37,702 nucleotides of DNA from JALZUE01 sp051251725 (GCA_051251725.1 JBPOFN010000040.1:1-37702); one strand, 5' to 3'; shown: positions 24,276-34,477, numbered from the stretch's first letter. A program made the numbers and translations. The notes: generated by a model not told the origin, from the letters alone.

Positions 24276-27200
24276 ATGCCTTTAGTCGATGGTTTGCCTT
24301 CAGTAATATTAAAAAATGTTGTGCAATTAATTCATCAAAAAGTCCCGAAAGACACCGCGGGACTTATCGAACAATTTTCTTCCCTTTTGTACAGTAATAT
24401 TTCCTCCCTCGATTTAGCTAATCGCAATGATAGCGATATGTATGGCGCGACTTTGAGTTTATGGAATTCGTTAAATGCACATCAAGATCATCAGCCGATC
24501 ATCAAAGTATTTAATCCTGAAGTTTCTAAACATGGCTGGAAGTCGAGTCATACTATTATTGAAATTATCATCAACGATATGCCATTTCTGGTCGACTCGA
24601 TACGGATCTTACTTAATCGTAAAGGTTTAAGTCCGCATTTAATTTTGTCTTGTCCCTTAAGTGTTGAGCGTGATAGTAATCATCAAGTAACGGCATTACA
24701 TTCTGCTAGTCAGCCAAAGGCAAAAGCCAATGAAAAAGAAAGTGTCTTTTTTATCGAAATTGATCGCCAAACCGAACAAAAAAAAATAGTTGAATTACAA
24801 ACTGCTCTCGCAGCTGTGATCAGTGATGTTTCCTTAACAGTTAATGATTGGCAGCCGATGTTGGCTAAACTTCAACAAAGTATTGAAGCATTGAAAAGCG
24901 CGGATCTACCTTGTGATGAAAATGAGCGCAACGCGAGTTTGGAATTTTTATTATGGCTGGCGGATAATAATTTCACCTTGATGGGGTATCGTTCGTACGA
25001 TATTAAAAAAGTGAAAGGCGATATTACTCTAACGGCTAATTTAGACACTAGTTTAGGGTTAATGAAAAATGCTAAAAAAGTTAAGCAGCGCTTAATTTCT
25101 GCGGTTAGCGAATCAGCCCGTGATCTTGCTTTAGGTACTAATATTTTGGTCTTAACCAAAGCCAACACACGTTCACGTGTACATCGGCCCACACATCTTG
25201 ATTATATTGGTATTAAGCGATTTGACAATAAAGGCAATGTTATTGCAGAAGACCGCTTTATTGGTTTGTTTGGTTCTTCTTTTTATACTAATAGCGCTTT
25301 AGAACTGCCATTAATTTCATCGAAAGTTTCTGCTGTCTGTGCTGCGTCTGACTTTGCTAAAGGCTCACATGCTTATAAATCATTAGTTAATATTTTAGAA
25401 ACCTATCCGAGAGATGAAATACTACAATCTTCAATCGCGCAACTATTGCAAAATGTTATTGGCATTATGCAAATGCAAGAACGTGATTATTCTGGACTTT
25501 TTGTTCGACGAGATGCTTTTGATCGTTTTTATTCTTGTATGGTCTATGTGCCCAGAGAACGCTATAACACCAAATTAAGAATTGAAACGCAAAAATTATT
25601 GGCTGAAGCTTTTGGTAGTGATGAAGAAGTTGAATTTACAACTTTTTTCTCAGAATCAGTGCAAGCACGAACGCATTATATTATTAGAGTAACATCAACA
25701 AAAGCAGATATTAACGTGAAAGAAATTGAAAAAAACCTTAATGAAGCCGCTAAAAGTTGGACTGATAAATTAAGTGCCGCGCTTCGTGCTAATAAAGGCG
25801 AGGCTGAAGGTAAAGAGTTAAGTCGCAAATATGTTAATTTTCCGCAGTCTTACCAAGATGAAGTAATGCCTGGAACTGCCATTGTTGATATTGAAAAGCT
25901 AGAGGCGATCAACGCTGATAACCAATTGGAAATGCTGTTTTATCAACCGCAAGAAGAGAAACGTTCCAGTCGCTCTGTTAAATTAAAACTTTTTCATACC
26001 GGCGAGCCTATTCATCTTTCGGATGTACTCCCAATTTTAGAAAACTTCGGCTTACGAGTTATCGGTGAAAGCCCTTATGCGATTGAAACGGATAGTGGCG
26101 AAGTGTATTGGATTTTAGATTTTTCAATGTTGCTTACTGGCGATAAAGATCTCGATTTAGAAAAAGTACAATCTTTGTTCCAAGATGCTTTTGCTAAAGT
26201 CTGGCATGGCGCATTAGAAGATGATGGTTTTAATCGCTTAATTTTAGGGGCTGGAGTCAGCGGTAGAGAAGTGTCTATTCTGCGTGCATTCGCGAAATAT
26301 GAACGTCAAATCGGCGGCACTTTTAGCCAAAACTACATTGAAAACACTTTTTCCAGTTATCCCGATATTGCCAAATTGTTAATCGAGCTGTTTTATTTAA
26401 AATTTAAACCTAATCAGCGAAAAAATAAAAACGCGGTAGAAAAGTTATTAGAGAATATTGAAAGCACATTAGAAAACGTTGCTAATTTAGATGATGACAG
26501 AATTATTCGCCGTTTTGTTGAAATGCTTAATGCGACTATTCGTACTAACTTCTTCCAAAAAGATCAATATGGCCAAGATAAGCCTTATAGCTCATTTAAA
26601 ATATTGCCGAAAAAAATTACCGAAATACCCCAGCCAGTACCTAAATTTGAAATATTTGTTTATTCGCCGCAACTTGAAGGGGTACATTTACGTGGTGGAA
26701 AAGTTGCTCGTGGTGGATTGCGTTGGTCTGACAGACGTGAAGACTTTAGAACCGAAGTACTAGGTTTAGTGAAAGCCCAACAAGTAAAAAATACGGTTAT
26801 AGTACCCGTTGGTGCTAAAGGCGGCTTTGTTTGCAAGCAGCTACCAAAAGGTTCACGTGAAGAAATATTTAAAGCAGGTCAAGAGTGTTATAAAACCTTT
26901 ATTCGCGGATTATTAGATATTACCGATAACATTGTTGCCGGCGAGTTAATTCCGCCGGTAGATGTAGTTCGCTTAGATGAAGACGACCCTTATTTAGTGG
27001 TTGCTGCTGACAAAGGCACCGCGACCTTTTCTGATATTGCTAATGGCATTTCAGCTGAGTATAATTTTTGGATGGGGGATGCCTTCGCCTCGGGTGGCAG
27101 TGTTGGTTATGACCATAAAGGTATGGGCATTACAGCGAAAGGTGCATGGGAGTCAGTAAAACGCCATTTCAGAGAAATGGAAATAGATTGTCAAACAACC

Positions 27201-29117
27201 GAATTTACCTGTATTGGTGTCGGTGATATGGCGGGTGATGTTTTTGGCAATGGTATGTTGTTATCAGAGCATATTCGTTTGCAAGCAGCTTTTAACCATA
27301 TGCATATTTTTATTGACCCAGATCCCGATGCGGCGACTACTTACGTAGAGCGTCAGCGTTTGTTTAAATTACCGGGCTGCTCATGGGAAGATTATGATCA
27401 GAAGTTAATTTCCAAAGGCGGTGGCATTTTCAATCGCGCCGTAAAATCGATAACCTTGACACCTGAAATTCAAAAAATGATCGGTATCAAAAAAGTTAGC
27501 ATGGCACCTAATGAGTTAATTAAAGCCTTGTTAACCATGGAAGTGGATTTATTATGGAATGGCGGTATCGGTACTTATGTTAAAGCATCGTCGGAAACAC
27601 ATCTAGAAGTAGGTGACCGAGCTAACGACTCGCTGAGAATTAATGGCGCTGATTTACACGCTAAAATTGTTGGAGAGGGCGGTAATTTAGGTTTCACTCA
27701 GTTAGGGCGTATTGAATATGCCGCGAAAGGCGGTCGTATTAATTCAGACTCGGTTGATAATGTTGGTGGTGTAGATTGCTCTGATAAAGAAGTGAATATT
27801 AAGATATTACTCAACACCTTAGTGCAAAATGGAGACTTAACCGTTAAGCAGCGCAATAAATTATTGTATGACATGACCGATGAAGTTTCTGAAATTGTTT
27901 TACAAGATTGTTATCGTCAAACTCATTCGCTTTCTATTACCGAAATGCGCGGCGCGAGTCAACTGAAAGAGCAAATGCGTTTTATTCAAAATATGGAACG
28001 CTCAGGTAAACTTGATCGCGCACTTGAATTTATTCCTAATGATGAAGAAATTGCAGATCGCTTAGCCAGCGGCCGAGGTTTAACCCGACCGGAATTATCT
28101 GTGTTATTAGCCTACAGTAAAATGGTACTTAAAGACGACTTAGTCCACCCAGAAATTACCGACAATCCATTTAACGACCGCTTATTAATTGAGTCATTTC
28201 CACAGCATTTACGTGAAAAATATAAACCGGAAATGCAACAACATCCATTACGGGCGGAAATTATTGCCACCAAATTAGCTAATGATATTGGTAACGATAT
28301 GGGCTTTAATTTTGTTAATCGTATGATGGAAGAAACTGGGGCTAACGTTACCGAAGTAGCTAATTGTTACACTATTGCTTGTGGCATCTTTGAATTATCT
28401 AAGTTTTGGCAAAAGATAGAAGCGCTGGATAATATTATTTCTACCTCAGTGCAAACTGAAATATTATTTCAAATGCGAAGATCGATTCGAAGAACCAGTC
28501 GCTGGTTTATTCGCCATCGCAACAAAACTATGTCGATTGCCGATACCATAGAATTTTTTAAACCGACCTTTAATGTGGTCAGTGAAAAATATGAAGCCTT
28601 TATGGAAGATAAAGACATACTGCAAATTAAAAAGGTCCAAAGCGATTTAGAAAAAGTAGCAGTACCTACGGATGTTGCTAAACGTGTTGCACAACTCAAT
28701 GTTTTATTCTCTTGTATGGATATTGCGGAGGTTGCTGATAGCGAAGGTAGTAATAACGAATTAGTGGCTGATTTATATTATACCTTAGGTGATCGCTTAG
28801 ACTTACATTGGTTCTTGGTACAAATAACCAAACAACCGGTTGCCAACCATTGGCAGGCACTTGCTAGAGCGTCATTTCGAGAAGAATTAGACTGGCAGCA
28901 ACGAGCGATATCCGCTGTTGTTATTCGCAAATATAAAGATTTAAAAAATCCTCAATTAATGGCTGATAAATGGTTTGAAGAAAGTAGTCAGCCGATCAGT
29001 CGCTGGCTAAATATGCTGGCAGAATTTAGGGCGAGTCAATCTCATGATTTTGCAAAATTCTCAGTCGCACTACGAGAATTAATGTTGTTAAGTTTGCACT
29101 GCGAACAAGCTAAATAA
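24276..29117 (+). CDS. gdhB: NAD-specific glutamate dehydrogenase, large 180-kDa type
   Basis: The 1613-residue protein matches the giant NAD-GDH family (Bac_GDH, about 1600-1650 residues), which oxidises glutamate to 2-oxoglutarate and ammonium, mainly in catabolism. The N-terminal half carries ACT-like regulatory regions. The catalytic core contains GGKVARGGLRWSDRREDFR, GLVKAQ with Lys833, PVGAKGGFVCK with Lys848, and the nucleotide-binding segment GVGDMAGDVFGNGM. The C-terminal third is the long helical extension of the family. An ATG at 24270 is in frame, but the TAAGGA site (24264-24269) touches it; the ATG at 24276 has a six-base spacing and is preferred. A possible -10 TATACT is at 24248-24253. 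A terminator follows. Confidence 0.95.
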   Translation: MPLVDGLPSVILKNVVQLIHQKVPKDTAGLIEQFSSLLYSNISSLDLANRNDSDMYGATLSLWNSLNAHQDHQPIIKVFNPEVSKHGWKSSHTIIEIIINDMPFLVDSIRILLNRKGLSPHLILSCPLSVERDSNHQVTALHSASQPKAKANEKESVFFIEIDRQTEQKKIVELQTALAAVISDVSLTVNDWQPMLAKLQQSIEALKSADLPCDENERNASLEFLLWLADNNFTLMGYRSYDIKKVKGDITLTANLDTSLGLMKNAKKVKQRLISAVSESARDLALGTNILVLTKANTRSRVHRPTHLDYIGIKRFDNKGNVIAEDRFIGLFGSSFYTNSALELPLISSKVSAVCAASDFAKGSHAYKSLVNILETYPRDEILQSSIAQLLQNVIGIMQMQERDYSGLFVRRDAFDRFYSCMVYVPRERYNTKLRIETQKLLAEAFGSDEEVEFTTFFSESVQARTHYIIRVTSTKADINVKEIEKNLNEAAKSWTDKLSAALRANKGEAEGKELSRKYVNFPQSYQDEVMPGTAIVDIEKLEAINADNQLEMLFYQPQEEKRSSRSVKLKLFHTGEPIHLSDVLPILENFGLRVIGESPYAIETDSGEVYWILDFSMLLTGDKDLDLEKVQSLFQDAFAKVWHGALEDDGFNRLILGAGVSGREVSILRAFAKYERQIGGTFSQNYIENTFSSYPDIAKLLIELFYLKFKPNQRKNKNAVEKLLENIESTLENVANLDDDRIIRRFVEMLNATIRTNFFQKDQYGQDKPYSSFKILPKKITEIPQPVPKFEIFVYSPQLEGVHLRGGKVARGGLRWSDRREDFRTEVLGLVKAQQVKNTVIVPVGAKGGFVCKQLPKGSREEIFKAGQECYKTFIRGLLDITDNIVAGELIPPVDVVRLDEDDPYLVVAADKGTATFSDIANGISAEYNFWMGDAFASGGSVGYDHKGMGITAKGAWESVKRHFREMEIDCQTTEFTCIGVGDMAGDVFGNGMLLSEHIRLQAAFNHMHIFIDPDPDAATTYVERQRLFKLPGCSWEDYDQKLISKGGGIFNRAVKSITLTPEIQKMIGIKKVSMAPNELIKALLTMEVDLLWNGGIGTYVKASSETHLEVGDRANDSLRINGADLHAKIVGEGGNLGFTQLGRIEYAAKGGRINSDSVDNVGGVDCSDKEVNIKILLNTLVQNGDLTVKQRNKLLYDMTDEVSEIVLQDCYRQTHSLSITEMRGASQLKEQMRFIQNMERSGKLDRALEFIPNDEEIADRLASGRGLTRPELSVLLAYSKMVLKDDLVHPEITDNPFNDRLLIESFPQHLREKYKPEMQQHPLRAEIIATKLANDIGNDMGFNFVNRMMEETGANVTEVANCYTIACGIFELSKFWQKIEALDNIISTSVQTEILFQMRRSIRRTSRWFIRHRNKTMSIADTIEFFKPTFNVVSEKYEAFMEDKDILQIKKVQSDLEKVAVPTDVAKRVAQLNVLFSCMDIAEVADSEGSNNELVADLYYTLGDRLDLHWFLVQITKQPVANHWQALARASFREELDWQQRAISAVVIRKYKDLKNPQLMADKWFEESSQPISRWLNMLAEFRASQSHDFAKFSVALRELMLLSLHCEQAK

Positions 29118-29124
29118 ATGATAG

Positions 29125-29155
29125 AATCCTCAGCCATAACGCTGGGGATTTTTTT
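29125..29155 (+). terminator. Intrinsic terminator after gdhB
   Basis: AATCCTCAGC (29125-29134) pairs with GCTGGGGATT (29141-29150) with one G-U pair and a 6-base loop, followed by a run of T to 29155. It begins 8 bases after the stop codon. Confidence 0.9.
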
Positions 29156-29196
29156 AACTCCGGTTAACTGTTTTTATTTTCCTGAGGAATATTGGT

Positions 29197-30204
29197 TTGT
29201 ATCCATTAATTCGTAAATTTTTATTTCAGTTTGATCCCGAAACCATTCATGAAAAAACCATTCACACATTAAAATCTGTTGGTAGCACTCCTTTCAATTG
29301 GTTATATAAAGCAAGAGTGCCACAAAAACCGGTTAAAGTGATGGGCATAACTTTCCCTAACCCAGTTGGCTTAGCTGCAGGTTTAGATAAAAATGGTGAA
29401 TGTATCAATGCGTTTGATGGCATGGGCTTTGGCTTTGTTGAAATTGGTACGGTAACGCCGAAACCACAACCAGGTAATGAAAAACCGAGAATTTTTCGCT
29501 TACCTGAAGCGAATGCTGTTATTAACCGCATGGGGTTTAATAATAAAGGTGTTGATTATTTAATTGAACAAGTACGTAAAGCCAAATTTAAAGGTGTGCT
29601 TGGCATTAATATCGGAAAAAACAAAGATACGCCAGAAGAAAACGCCAAAGACGATTATCTTATCTGTATGCGTAAGGTTTACGATTACGCTAGTTACATT
29701 ACGATAAATATCTCTTCACCTAATACGCCTGGTTTACGATCGTTGCAATATGGCGATACGTTAAACGAGCTATTAGCGGCGCTTAAAGCTGAGCAAAAAG
29801 TATTAGCGGTAAAGTATAATAAGTATATTCCACTGGCCGTGAAAATTGCACCAGATTTAACTGAAGAAGAAGTTAATGGCATTGCCCAGTGTTTATTGGT
29901 TAATAATATTGATGGTGTGATTGCGACTAATACCACACTTGCTCGTGAACAAGTTAAACATCTTGAACATGGTAATGAAATGGGTGGCTTGAGTGGTCAA
30001 CCAGTGCGTGAACAAGCAACAGAAGTTATTCGATTATTGTCAAAAGCATTAGCTGGAAAAATGCCGATTATTGGTGTTGGCGGTATTGATAGCCCTGAAG
30101 CGGCCAATGAAAAGTTAGCGGCCGGTGCTTCGTTAGTACAAGTGTATACCGGTTTTATTTATCAAGGGCCTGACTTGGTTCGAAATATTGTTAAAGCGCT
30201 TTAA
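29197..30204 (+). CDS. pyrD: Dihydroorotate dehydrogenase (quinone), class 2
   Basis: The 335-residue protein aligns along its whole length with E. coli PyrD, the membrane-associated flavoenzyme that oxidises dihydroorotate to orotate with quinone in pyrimidine synthesis. Visible landmarks are the amphipathic N-terminus (PLIRKFLFQFDPETIHE), GLAAGLDKNGECI, GINIGKNKDTP and NISSPNTPGLRSLQYG with the catalytic base Ser174. Further landmarks are IATNTTLAR and the FMN phosphate-binding GVGGIDS...AAGASLVQVYTGF. The start is TTG: TGAGGA lies eight bases upstream and the resulting MYPLIRK matches the family N-terminus. No ATG is available nearby. Confidence 0.96.
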   Translation: MYPLIRKFLFQFDPETIHEKTIHTLKSVGSTPFNWLYKARVPQKPVKVMGITFPNPVGLAAGLDKNGECINAFDGMGFGFVEIGTVTPKPQPGNEKPRIFRLPEANAVINRMGFNNKGVDYLIEQVRKAKFKGVLGINIGKNKDTPEENAKDDYLICMRKVYDYASYITINISSPNTPGLRSLQYGDTLNELLAALKAEQKVLAVKYNKYIPLAVKIAPDLTEEEVNGIAQCLLVNNIDGVIATNTTLAREQVKHLEHGNEMGGLSGQPVREQATEVIRLLSKALAGKMPIIGVGGIDSPEAANEKLAAGASLVQVYTGFIYQGPDLVRNIVKAL

Positions 30205-30214
30205 TTTTCCTATT

Positions 30215-30251
30215 TACGGAATGTAAAATACTTAGGTTTTTACATTCCGTA
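30215..30251. terminator. 14-bp hairpin between convergent pyrD and DUF6351 genes
   Basis: TACGGAATGTAAAA (30215-30228) and TTTTACATTCCGTA (30238-30251) are exact complements with a 9-base loop. It fills most of the 54-base gap between two convergent genes, so it can serve both. There is no further T-run beyond the stem, so only the AAAA/TTTT at the loop side contributes weak pairs. Confidence 0.6.
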
Positions 30252-30258
30252 TCAACGA

Positions 30259-32451
30259 TTAGATATCGGCAGGCCTGCCAACATCTGTTTGATGATAGTC
30301 ACATACCCCTTGAGGAAATATTTCCTCTAAGGTTTGTTGATGTTCCGTCATATCAATATCACCATAAGTGCCGTTAGCAATTGCTTGACTGACAGAAATT
30401 AACTGACATTTAAAAATATCACTTTGCCACTGACTACCTGCTTGAATACGGCTGTTGCTAAAAATCGGAAAAGTTTTGGCACATTTACCTTTTTTTTCTG
30501 TTTGCTCATTCCATTTATCATTCCAAGTGCCAACGCTGTTATCAATAAGTTGGCCATTAGCATCAAAACAAGCATCGCTTAACTGCTTGGGCTTATGAGC
30601 CGCAACTACTTCTTCGCGGTTAAATTCAGTGTTATTCTTTTTAATCGCTAATAGCCACTCATCCATTTTTTCAAAAACTAAGTTGTTTAGATCAAAGTTT
30701 TTATCTGCGACCCAAATAACGTGGTTGTTACTATGGCCATTGTATTGCTTGATTCTTAACCGACTGTAAAAAGAAGCGGATAAGTGATGCATGTCGAGCT
30801 GATCTTCTAAATAGTGCCTGACATCTATAATTGGCAGTGAGACTTTTCCGATAAATATTTGCCCTGAGCGATATGCCGCTTGCATTGCCGCCGTCGAACC
30901 TTGATGTCTTGGTGCTAAGCCATCGTCCACTTCTGTGATATTTTGATTCCCCCAAAGTGTCAGCCATAAAGGTGTTTTTTTGCCAAAGGGAGTAAGTAAC
31001 CATTCTTTTTCCATTTGCTGTTGTGGTTTCCAGCCACCAATTTTTCTATTAATATCGAAAAACTCTACCATCGAAATTTTACCTGCGGTTAAAGCAACTA
31101 AACCGTATTGCACTCCGACATTATCCCACGTTGATAATCCCATGCCTTTTGTATCTTGGCCAAAAATTTCAACCATATCCTGCCAATAACTCCAATATGT
31201 GCTTTTAACGATACTGTCCTTAAAAAAATCGCGGATGAATCCTTGTTGAGGGTTATTGATAAAACTCGATAAACCAAAGTAACCATTAATACATTCGCTA
31301 TTCCCGTCTGGAAAAGAGGGCACAAAGCCCGCCATCAGTTGATTCATCGGCTGTAAAAAACCACTGCGTTGTGGATAGTCATTTTTACTGTTTAGGCCCT
31401 CAATAAGCTGACGTTTATGCCAATCTTGCCAAAGGTGTTTGTTTTTAGCGCGAAAGGTATAGTAGTTATTTAAAAGATCACAATCTAAAGCATAGGTTGT
31501 GGTGGTGATCATGTCAGGATAAGAGTATTGTGGGATCAGACCGTCGAGAATACCTTGGGAATTTTGCGCGATTAAGTATTGAGCTAAGCCGCCCCCCGAG
31601 CCGCCAACACCAACGGTATATAAAGGCTGGCCATATAAACTGGTAAATTGTTTTTTTACGCGTCGTGCCGTGTCTTCAGCTAACAGCATATTGTAAGTGT
31701 AACTGGTTTTATTACCGCTTGAGCTGATCACCGCGTAACCTGCCACAACTTGCGCTAATAATCTTTCTATCACACGGTTTGCTTTTTGTTTTCCTTGTCG
31801 ATAACCAATGCCTGAGCCGCCATTAAATTGGTAGATAAGTTTTTTATTCCACTGTGATTGGGCAAGTCGCTGACCAATTTCCTCGGGCTTAATCAGCATA
31901 ACGATAGTGTAAATAAAACGATTAATTGTGCCTTGTTCAACTCGAATAATCTTTTCAGCAGGCGTAAAACCGCGCATTAACTTAATCATTTTAGCTGATA
32001 GTTGCTCAATGGAATTATCTGGGTTTATTCTGAAATAACTCAGCCGAGTTGGCGTGCTGCAATCTTTGCTATAACCGATTACTTTGTCTTGGTTTTTTAA
32101 TGAGCGGTAAATAGGGACGCCGTAACCCGATTGATTATCTACTAATGGCTGTCCTAAGCCCGAATCAACCGTCATACAATAAAATGGATATTGTAATGTA
32201 CCTGAGTATAAATTTTTTACTGGCCCTATTGCTCCTTCGGCGATTGGAAAAGTAAAAGTTTCAGTAGGTCTAATACTTTTACTAATGTGCTCAGGGAAGA
32301 GGAGTAGGAAATTATCTGTTACTGGCGCGATCTTTTGTACTTGCCGATAAGCATAAGAGGTTTCTGATATGGTAAATAGGTAAATCGTGGTAATAATTGC
32401 TGCCAACATTATAGTACTGACACCGATAAACTTGCGTTTGTAAATGCTCAT
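30259..32451 (-). CDS. DUF6351 family protein, alpha/beta-hydrolase-like, exported or membrane-anchored
   Basis: The 730-residue protein has one hydrophobic segment near the N-terminus (KFIGVSTIMLAAIITTIYLF, about 7-26) after a short basic start, so it is either secreted or anchored with the bulk in the periplasm. A serine-hydrolase-like nucleophile elbow, GVGGSGGGLAQYL, lies near residue 285, preceded by AGYAVISSSGNKTSYTYN. It resembles DUF6351 proteins. Candidate acid and His residues lie towards the C-terminus (NGHSNNHVIWVADKN), but I cannot assign the triad. The substrate is unknown; esterase or depolymerase activity is inference only. ATG at 32451 follows AAGGTG with 8-base spacing and is preferred over an in-frame TTG six codons earlier. 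It is monocistronic. Confidence 0.72.
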   Translation of the reverse strand: MSIYKRKFIGVSTIMLAAIITTIYLFTISETSYAYRQVQKIAPVTDNFLLLFPEHISKSIRPTETFTFPIAEGAIGPVKNLYSGTLQYPFYCMTVDSGLGQPLVDNQSGYGVPIYRSLKNQDKVIGYSKDCSTPTRLSYFRINPDNSIEQLSAKMIKLMRGFTPAEKIIRVEQGTINRFIYTIVMLIKPEEIGQRLAQSQWNKKLIYQFNGGSGIGYRQGKQKANRVIERLLAQVVAGYAVISSSGNKTSYTYNMLLAEDTARRVKKQFTSLYGQPLYTVGVGGSGGGLAQYLIAQNSQGILDGLIPQYSYPDMITTTTYALDCDLLNNYYTFRAKNKHLWQDWHKRQLIEGLNSKNDYPQRSGFLQPMNQLMAGFVPSFPDGNSECINGYFGLSSFINNPQQGFIRDFFKDSIVKSTYWSYWQDMVEIFGQDTKGMGLSTWDNVGVQYGLVALTAGKISMVEFFDINRKIGGWKPQQQMEKEWLLTPFGKKTPLWLTLWGNQNITEVDDGLAPRHQGSTAAMQAAYRSGQIFIGKVSLPIIDVRHYLEDQLDMHHLSASFYSRLRIKQYNGHSNNHVIWVADKNFDLNNLVFEKMDEWLLAIKKNNTEFNREEVVAAHKPKQLSDACFDANGQLIDNSVGTWNDKWNEQTEKKGKCAKTFPIFSNSRIQAGSQWQSDIFKCQLISVSQAIANGTYGDIDMTEHQQTLEEIFPQGVCDYHQTDVGRPADI

Positions 32452-32469
32452 AGCCGACACCTTGTTCAA

Positions 32470-32740
32470 AATGATTTGAAGTAATGGCCTAAATTAAGTG
32501 TAGATCAAAAAAGCGTAGTTTTATCCTTGCTAGTAATTTTGATACTAATTTCATCTTAGTGTTGGTTAGTTATCAAGGCAGAAATATGCAGCGGATCAAA
32601 ATTAAAATATTTATTAATGAGAAATAAGGACAGTAAGCTATCAGAGCGAGCAGGGAGTGTTAATAATCGCGCTAAAGTTTATGCTAAAGAGTGTACGAGC
32701 TATTTTATTACAAGCGGAGTTTGGTGAGCAGAAATACCCA
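32470..32740. other. Intergenic region upstream of the DUF6351 gene
   Basis: This AT-rich stretch lies between the DUF6351 start and the asnB terminator, both on the minus strand. It should hold the DUF6351 promoter, but I could not pick a convincing -35/-10 pair. The longest short frame (32617-32727, plus strand, 36 codons) has no ribosome binding site or recognisable product. No repeats or RNA genes were recognised. Confidence 0.5.
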
Positions 32741-32769
32741 GATATAAAAAAGGCTCCTAAGGAGCCTTT
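32741..32769 (-). terminator. Intrinsic terminator after asnB
   Basis: On the minus strand AAAGGCTCC-TTA-GGAGCCTTT forms a 9-bp stem with a 3-base loop (32749-32757 and 32761-32769), followed by T-rich TTTATATC. It lies 43 bases after the asnB stop codon. Confidence 0.88.
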
Positions 32770-32812
32770 AAAATTTACTAACGAAAATAATTACTAAAGA
32801 ATTAATTTCTAA

Positions 32813-34477
32813 TTAGTAGCTGTCGTTATGTACACTTTGTACCGAACGGCCTGATGGATCAGCCATGTTTTGAAAGCTTTCATCCCAAGCTAATGCTGCT
32901 TCCGTTGAACAAGCTACTGACTTGCCACCCGGAATACATTCTGCCGCTGATGGTAATGGGAATTTTTCTTCAAAGATACAACGGTAATAATAACCTTCTT
33001 TTGTTGCCGGCGTATTATGCGGGAATCTATGGGCTGCATTTTCCATTTGCTGATCAGTGACTTCTGATTCAACTAATTCTTTTAAGCTATCAATCCAAGA
33101 GTAACCAACACCGTCAGAGAATTGCTCTTTTTGACGCCATAAGATTTCATTTGGTAAATAACCTTCAAAAGAAGAACGTAAAATGCCTTTTTCCATTTTA
33201 CCGTTGCCACACATTTTATCGTCTGGGTTAATGCGCATCGCCACATCCATAAAGTTTTTATCAAGGAAAGGAACACGAGCTTCAATACCCCACGCAGACA
33301 TTGATTTGTTAGCACGTAAACAGTCAAACATATGTAAGGCATCAAGCTTACGGTTTAATTCTTCATGGAACTCTTGAGAATTTGGCGCTTTATGGAAATA
33401 TAAATAACCACCAAATATTTCATCTGCACCTTCACCAGAAAGTACCATTTTAATACCCATGGCTTTAATTTTACGCGCCATTAAGTACATCGGAGTAGAT
33501 GCACGAATAGTGGTAACATCGTAAGTTTCAATGTGGTAGATTACTTCTTTTAATGCGTCTAAACCGTCTTGAACAGTAAACGTAATAGAGTGATGTATTG
33601 TACCAATGCTATCAGCAACTTTCTGTGCAGCGGCTAAATCAGGCGAACCTTCTAAACCAACAGCGAAAGAGTGAAGCTTAGGCCACCAAGCGTCAACTTC
33701 ATCGTTTTCTTCAATACGTTTTGCTGCAAAGCGCTGAGTAATTGAAGAAATTAACGATGAATCTAAACCACCTGATAATAATACGCCATAAGGTACATCA
33801 GTCATTAAATGACTTTTTACCGAACTTTCCAATGCTTCACGTAATTCGGTCACATCAGTAGTATTATCTTTAATGGCAGCAAAGTCTTGCCAATCACGGG
33901 CATAATACTTTTCTAATTTGCCAACTTTACTGTCTAGAATATGCCCAGGAGGGAATTCAGCAACTGTTTTACAAATTGGCATTAACGCTTTCATTTCTGA
34001 TGCAACGTAGAAATTGCCAGCTTCGTCGTAACCTGTGTATAAAGGAATAATACCAATATGGTCACGTGCGATTAAATAGCTGTTGTCGCTTTCGTTATAT
34101 AAACAAAAAGCAAACATGCCTTGTAATTTATCAACAAATTGCGTGCCAAACTCTTCATATAAAGGAAGTATCACTTCACAATCAGACTTTGTTTGGAATT
34201 GGTAATCAACCGTTAATTCTTTTTCTAACGTTTTGTGATTATAGATTTCACCATTAACGGCTAACACGTGATTTCGATTTTGATTGTATAAAGGTTGTGC
34301 GCCGGTTTCGGTATCAACAATAGCTAAACGCTCATGAACAAGAATAGCATGGTCATTATTATAAACACCTGACCAATCGGGTCCACGGTGACGAAGTAAT
34401 TGAGAACATTCTAATGCTTTTGGGCGAAGTGCCGCAGCATCAGTTTTTATATCTAAAACACAAAATATTGAACACAT
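32813..34477 (-). CDS. asnB: Asparagine synthetase B (glutamine-hydrolysing)
   Basis: The 554-residue protein matches E. coli AsnB (554) over the full length. Cys2 is the N-terminal nucleophile of the class II glutaminase domain (about 1-190, with LRHRGPDWSG, HERLAIVD and VNGEIYNH). The synthetase domain has the pyrophosphate loop LLSGGLDSSLISS, VLSGEGADEIFGGY and MSAWGIEARVPFLD. It converts aspartate, ATP and glutamine into asparagine. The residue after MCSIF is Cys rather than the usual Gly of E. coli. AAAGGAG lies ten bases before the ATG. The transcript ends at the hairpin at 32749-32769. A -10-like TATAAT on the minus strand (34563-34568) would give a leader of about 75 bases. Confidence 0.97.
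   Translation of the reverse strand: MCSIFCVLDIKTDAAALRPKALECSQLLRHRGPDWSGVYNNDHAILVHERLAIVDTETGAQPLYNQNRNHVLAVNGEIYNHKTLEKELTVDYQFQTKSDCEVILPLYEEFGTQFVDKLQGMFAFCLYNESDNSYLIARDHIGIIPLYTGYDEAGNFYVASEMKALMPICKTVAEFPPGHILDSKVGKLEKYYARDWQDFAAIKDNTTDVTELREALESSVKSHLMTDVPYGVLLSGGLDSSLISSITQRFAAKRIEENDEVDAWWPKLHSFAVGLEGSPDLAAAQKVADSIGTIHHSITFTVQDGLDALKEVIYHIETYDVTTIRASTPMYLMARKIKAMGIKMVLSGEGADEIFGGYLYFHKAPNSQEFHEELNRKLDALHMFDCLRANKSMSAWGIEARVPFLDKNFMDVAMRINPDDKMCGNGKMEKGILRSSFEGYLPNEILWRQKEQFSDGVGYSWIDSLKELVESEVTDQQMENAAHRFPHNTPATKEGYYYRCIFEEKFPLPSAAECIPGGKSVACSTEAALAWDESFQNMADPSGRSVQSVHNDSY

Noticed and set aside
32617..32727. 36-codon plus-strand frame between the DUF6351 gene and asnB
   Set aside because: No Shine-Dalgarno sequence, no recognisable protein features, and it is too short to distinguish from chance.
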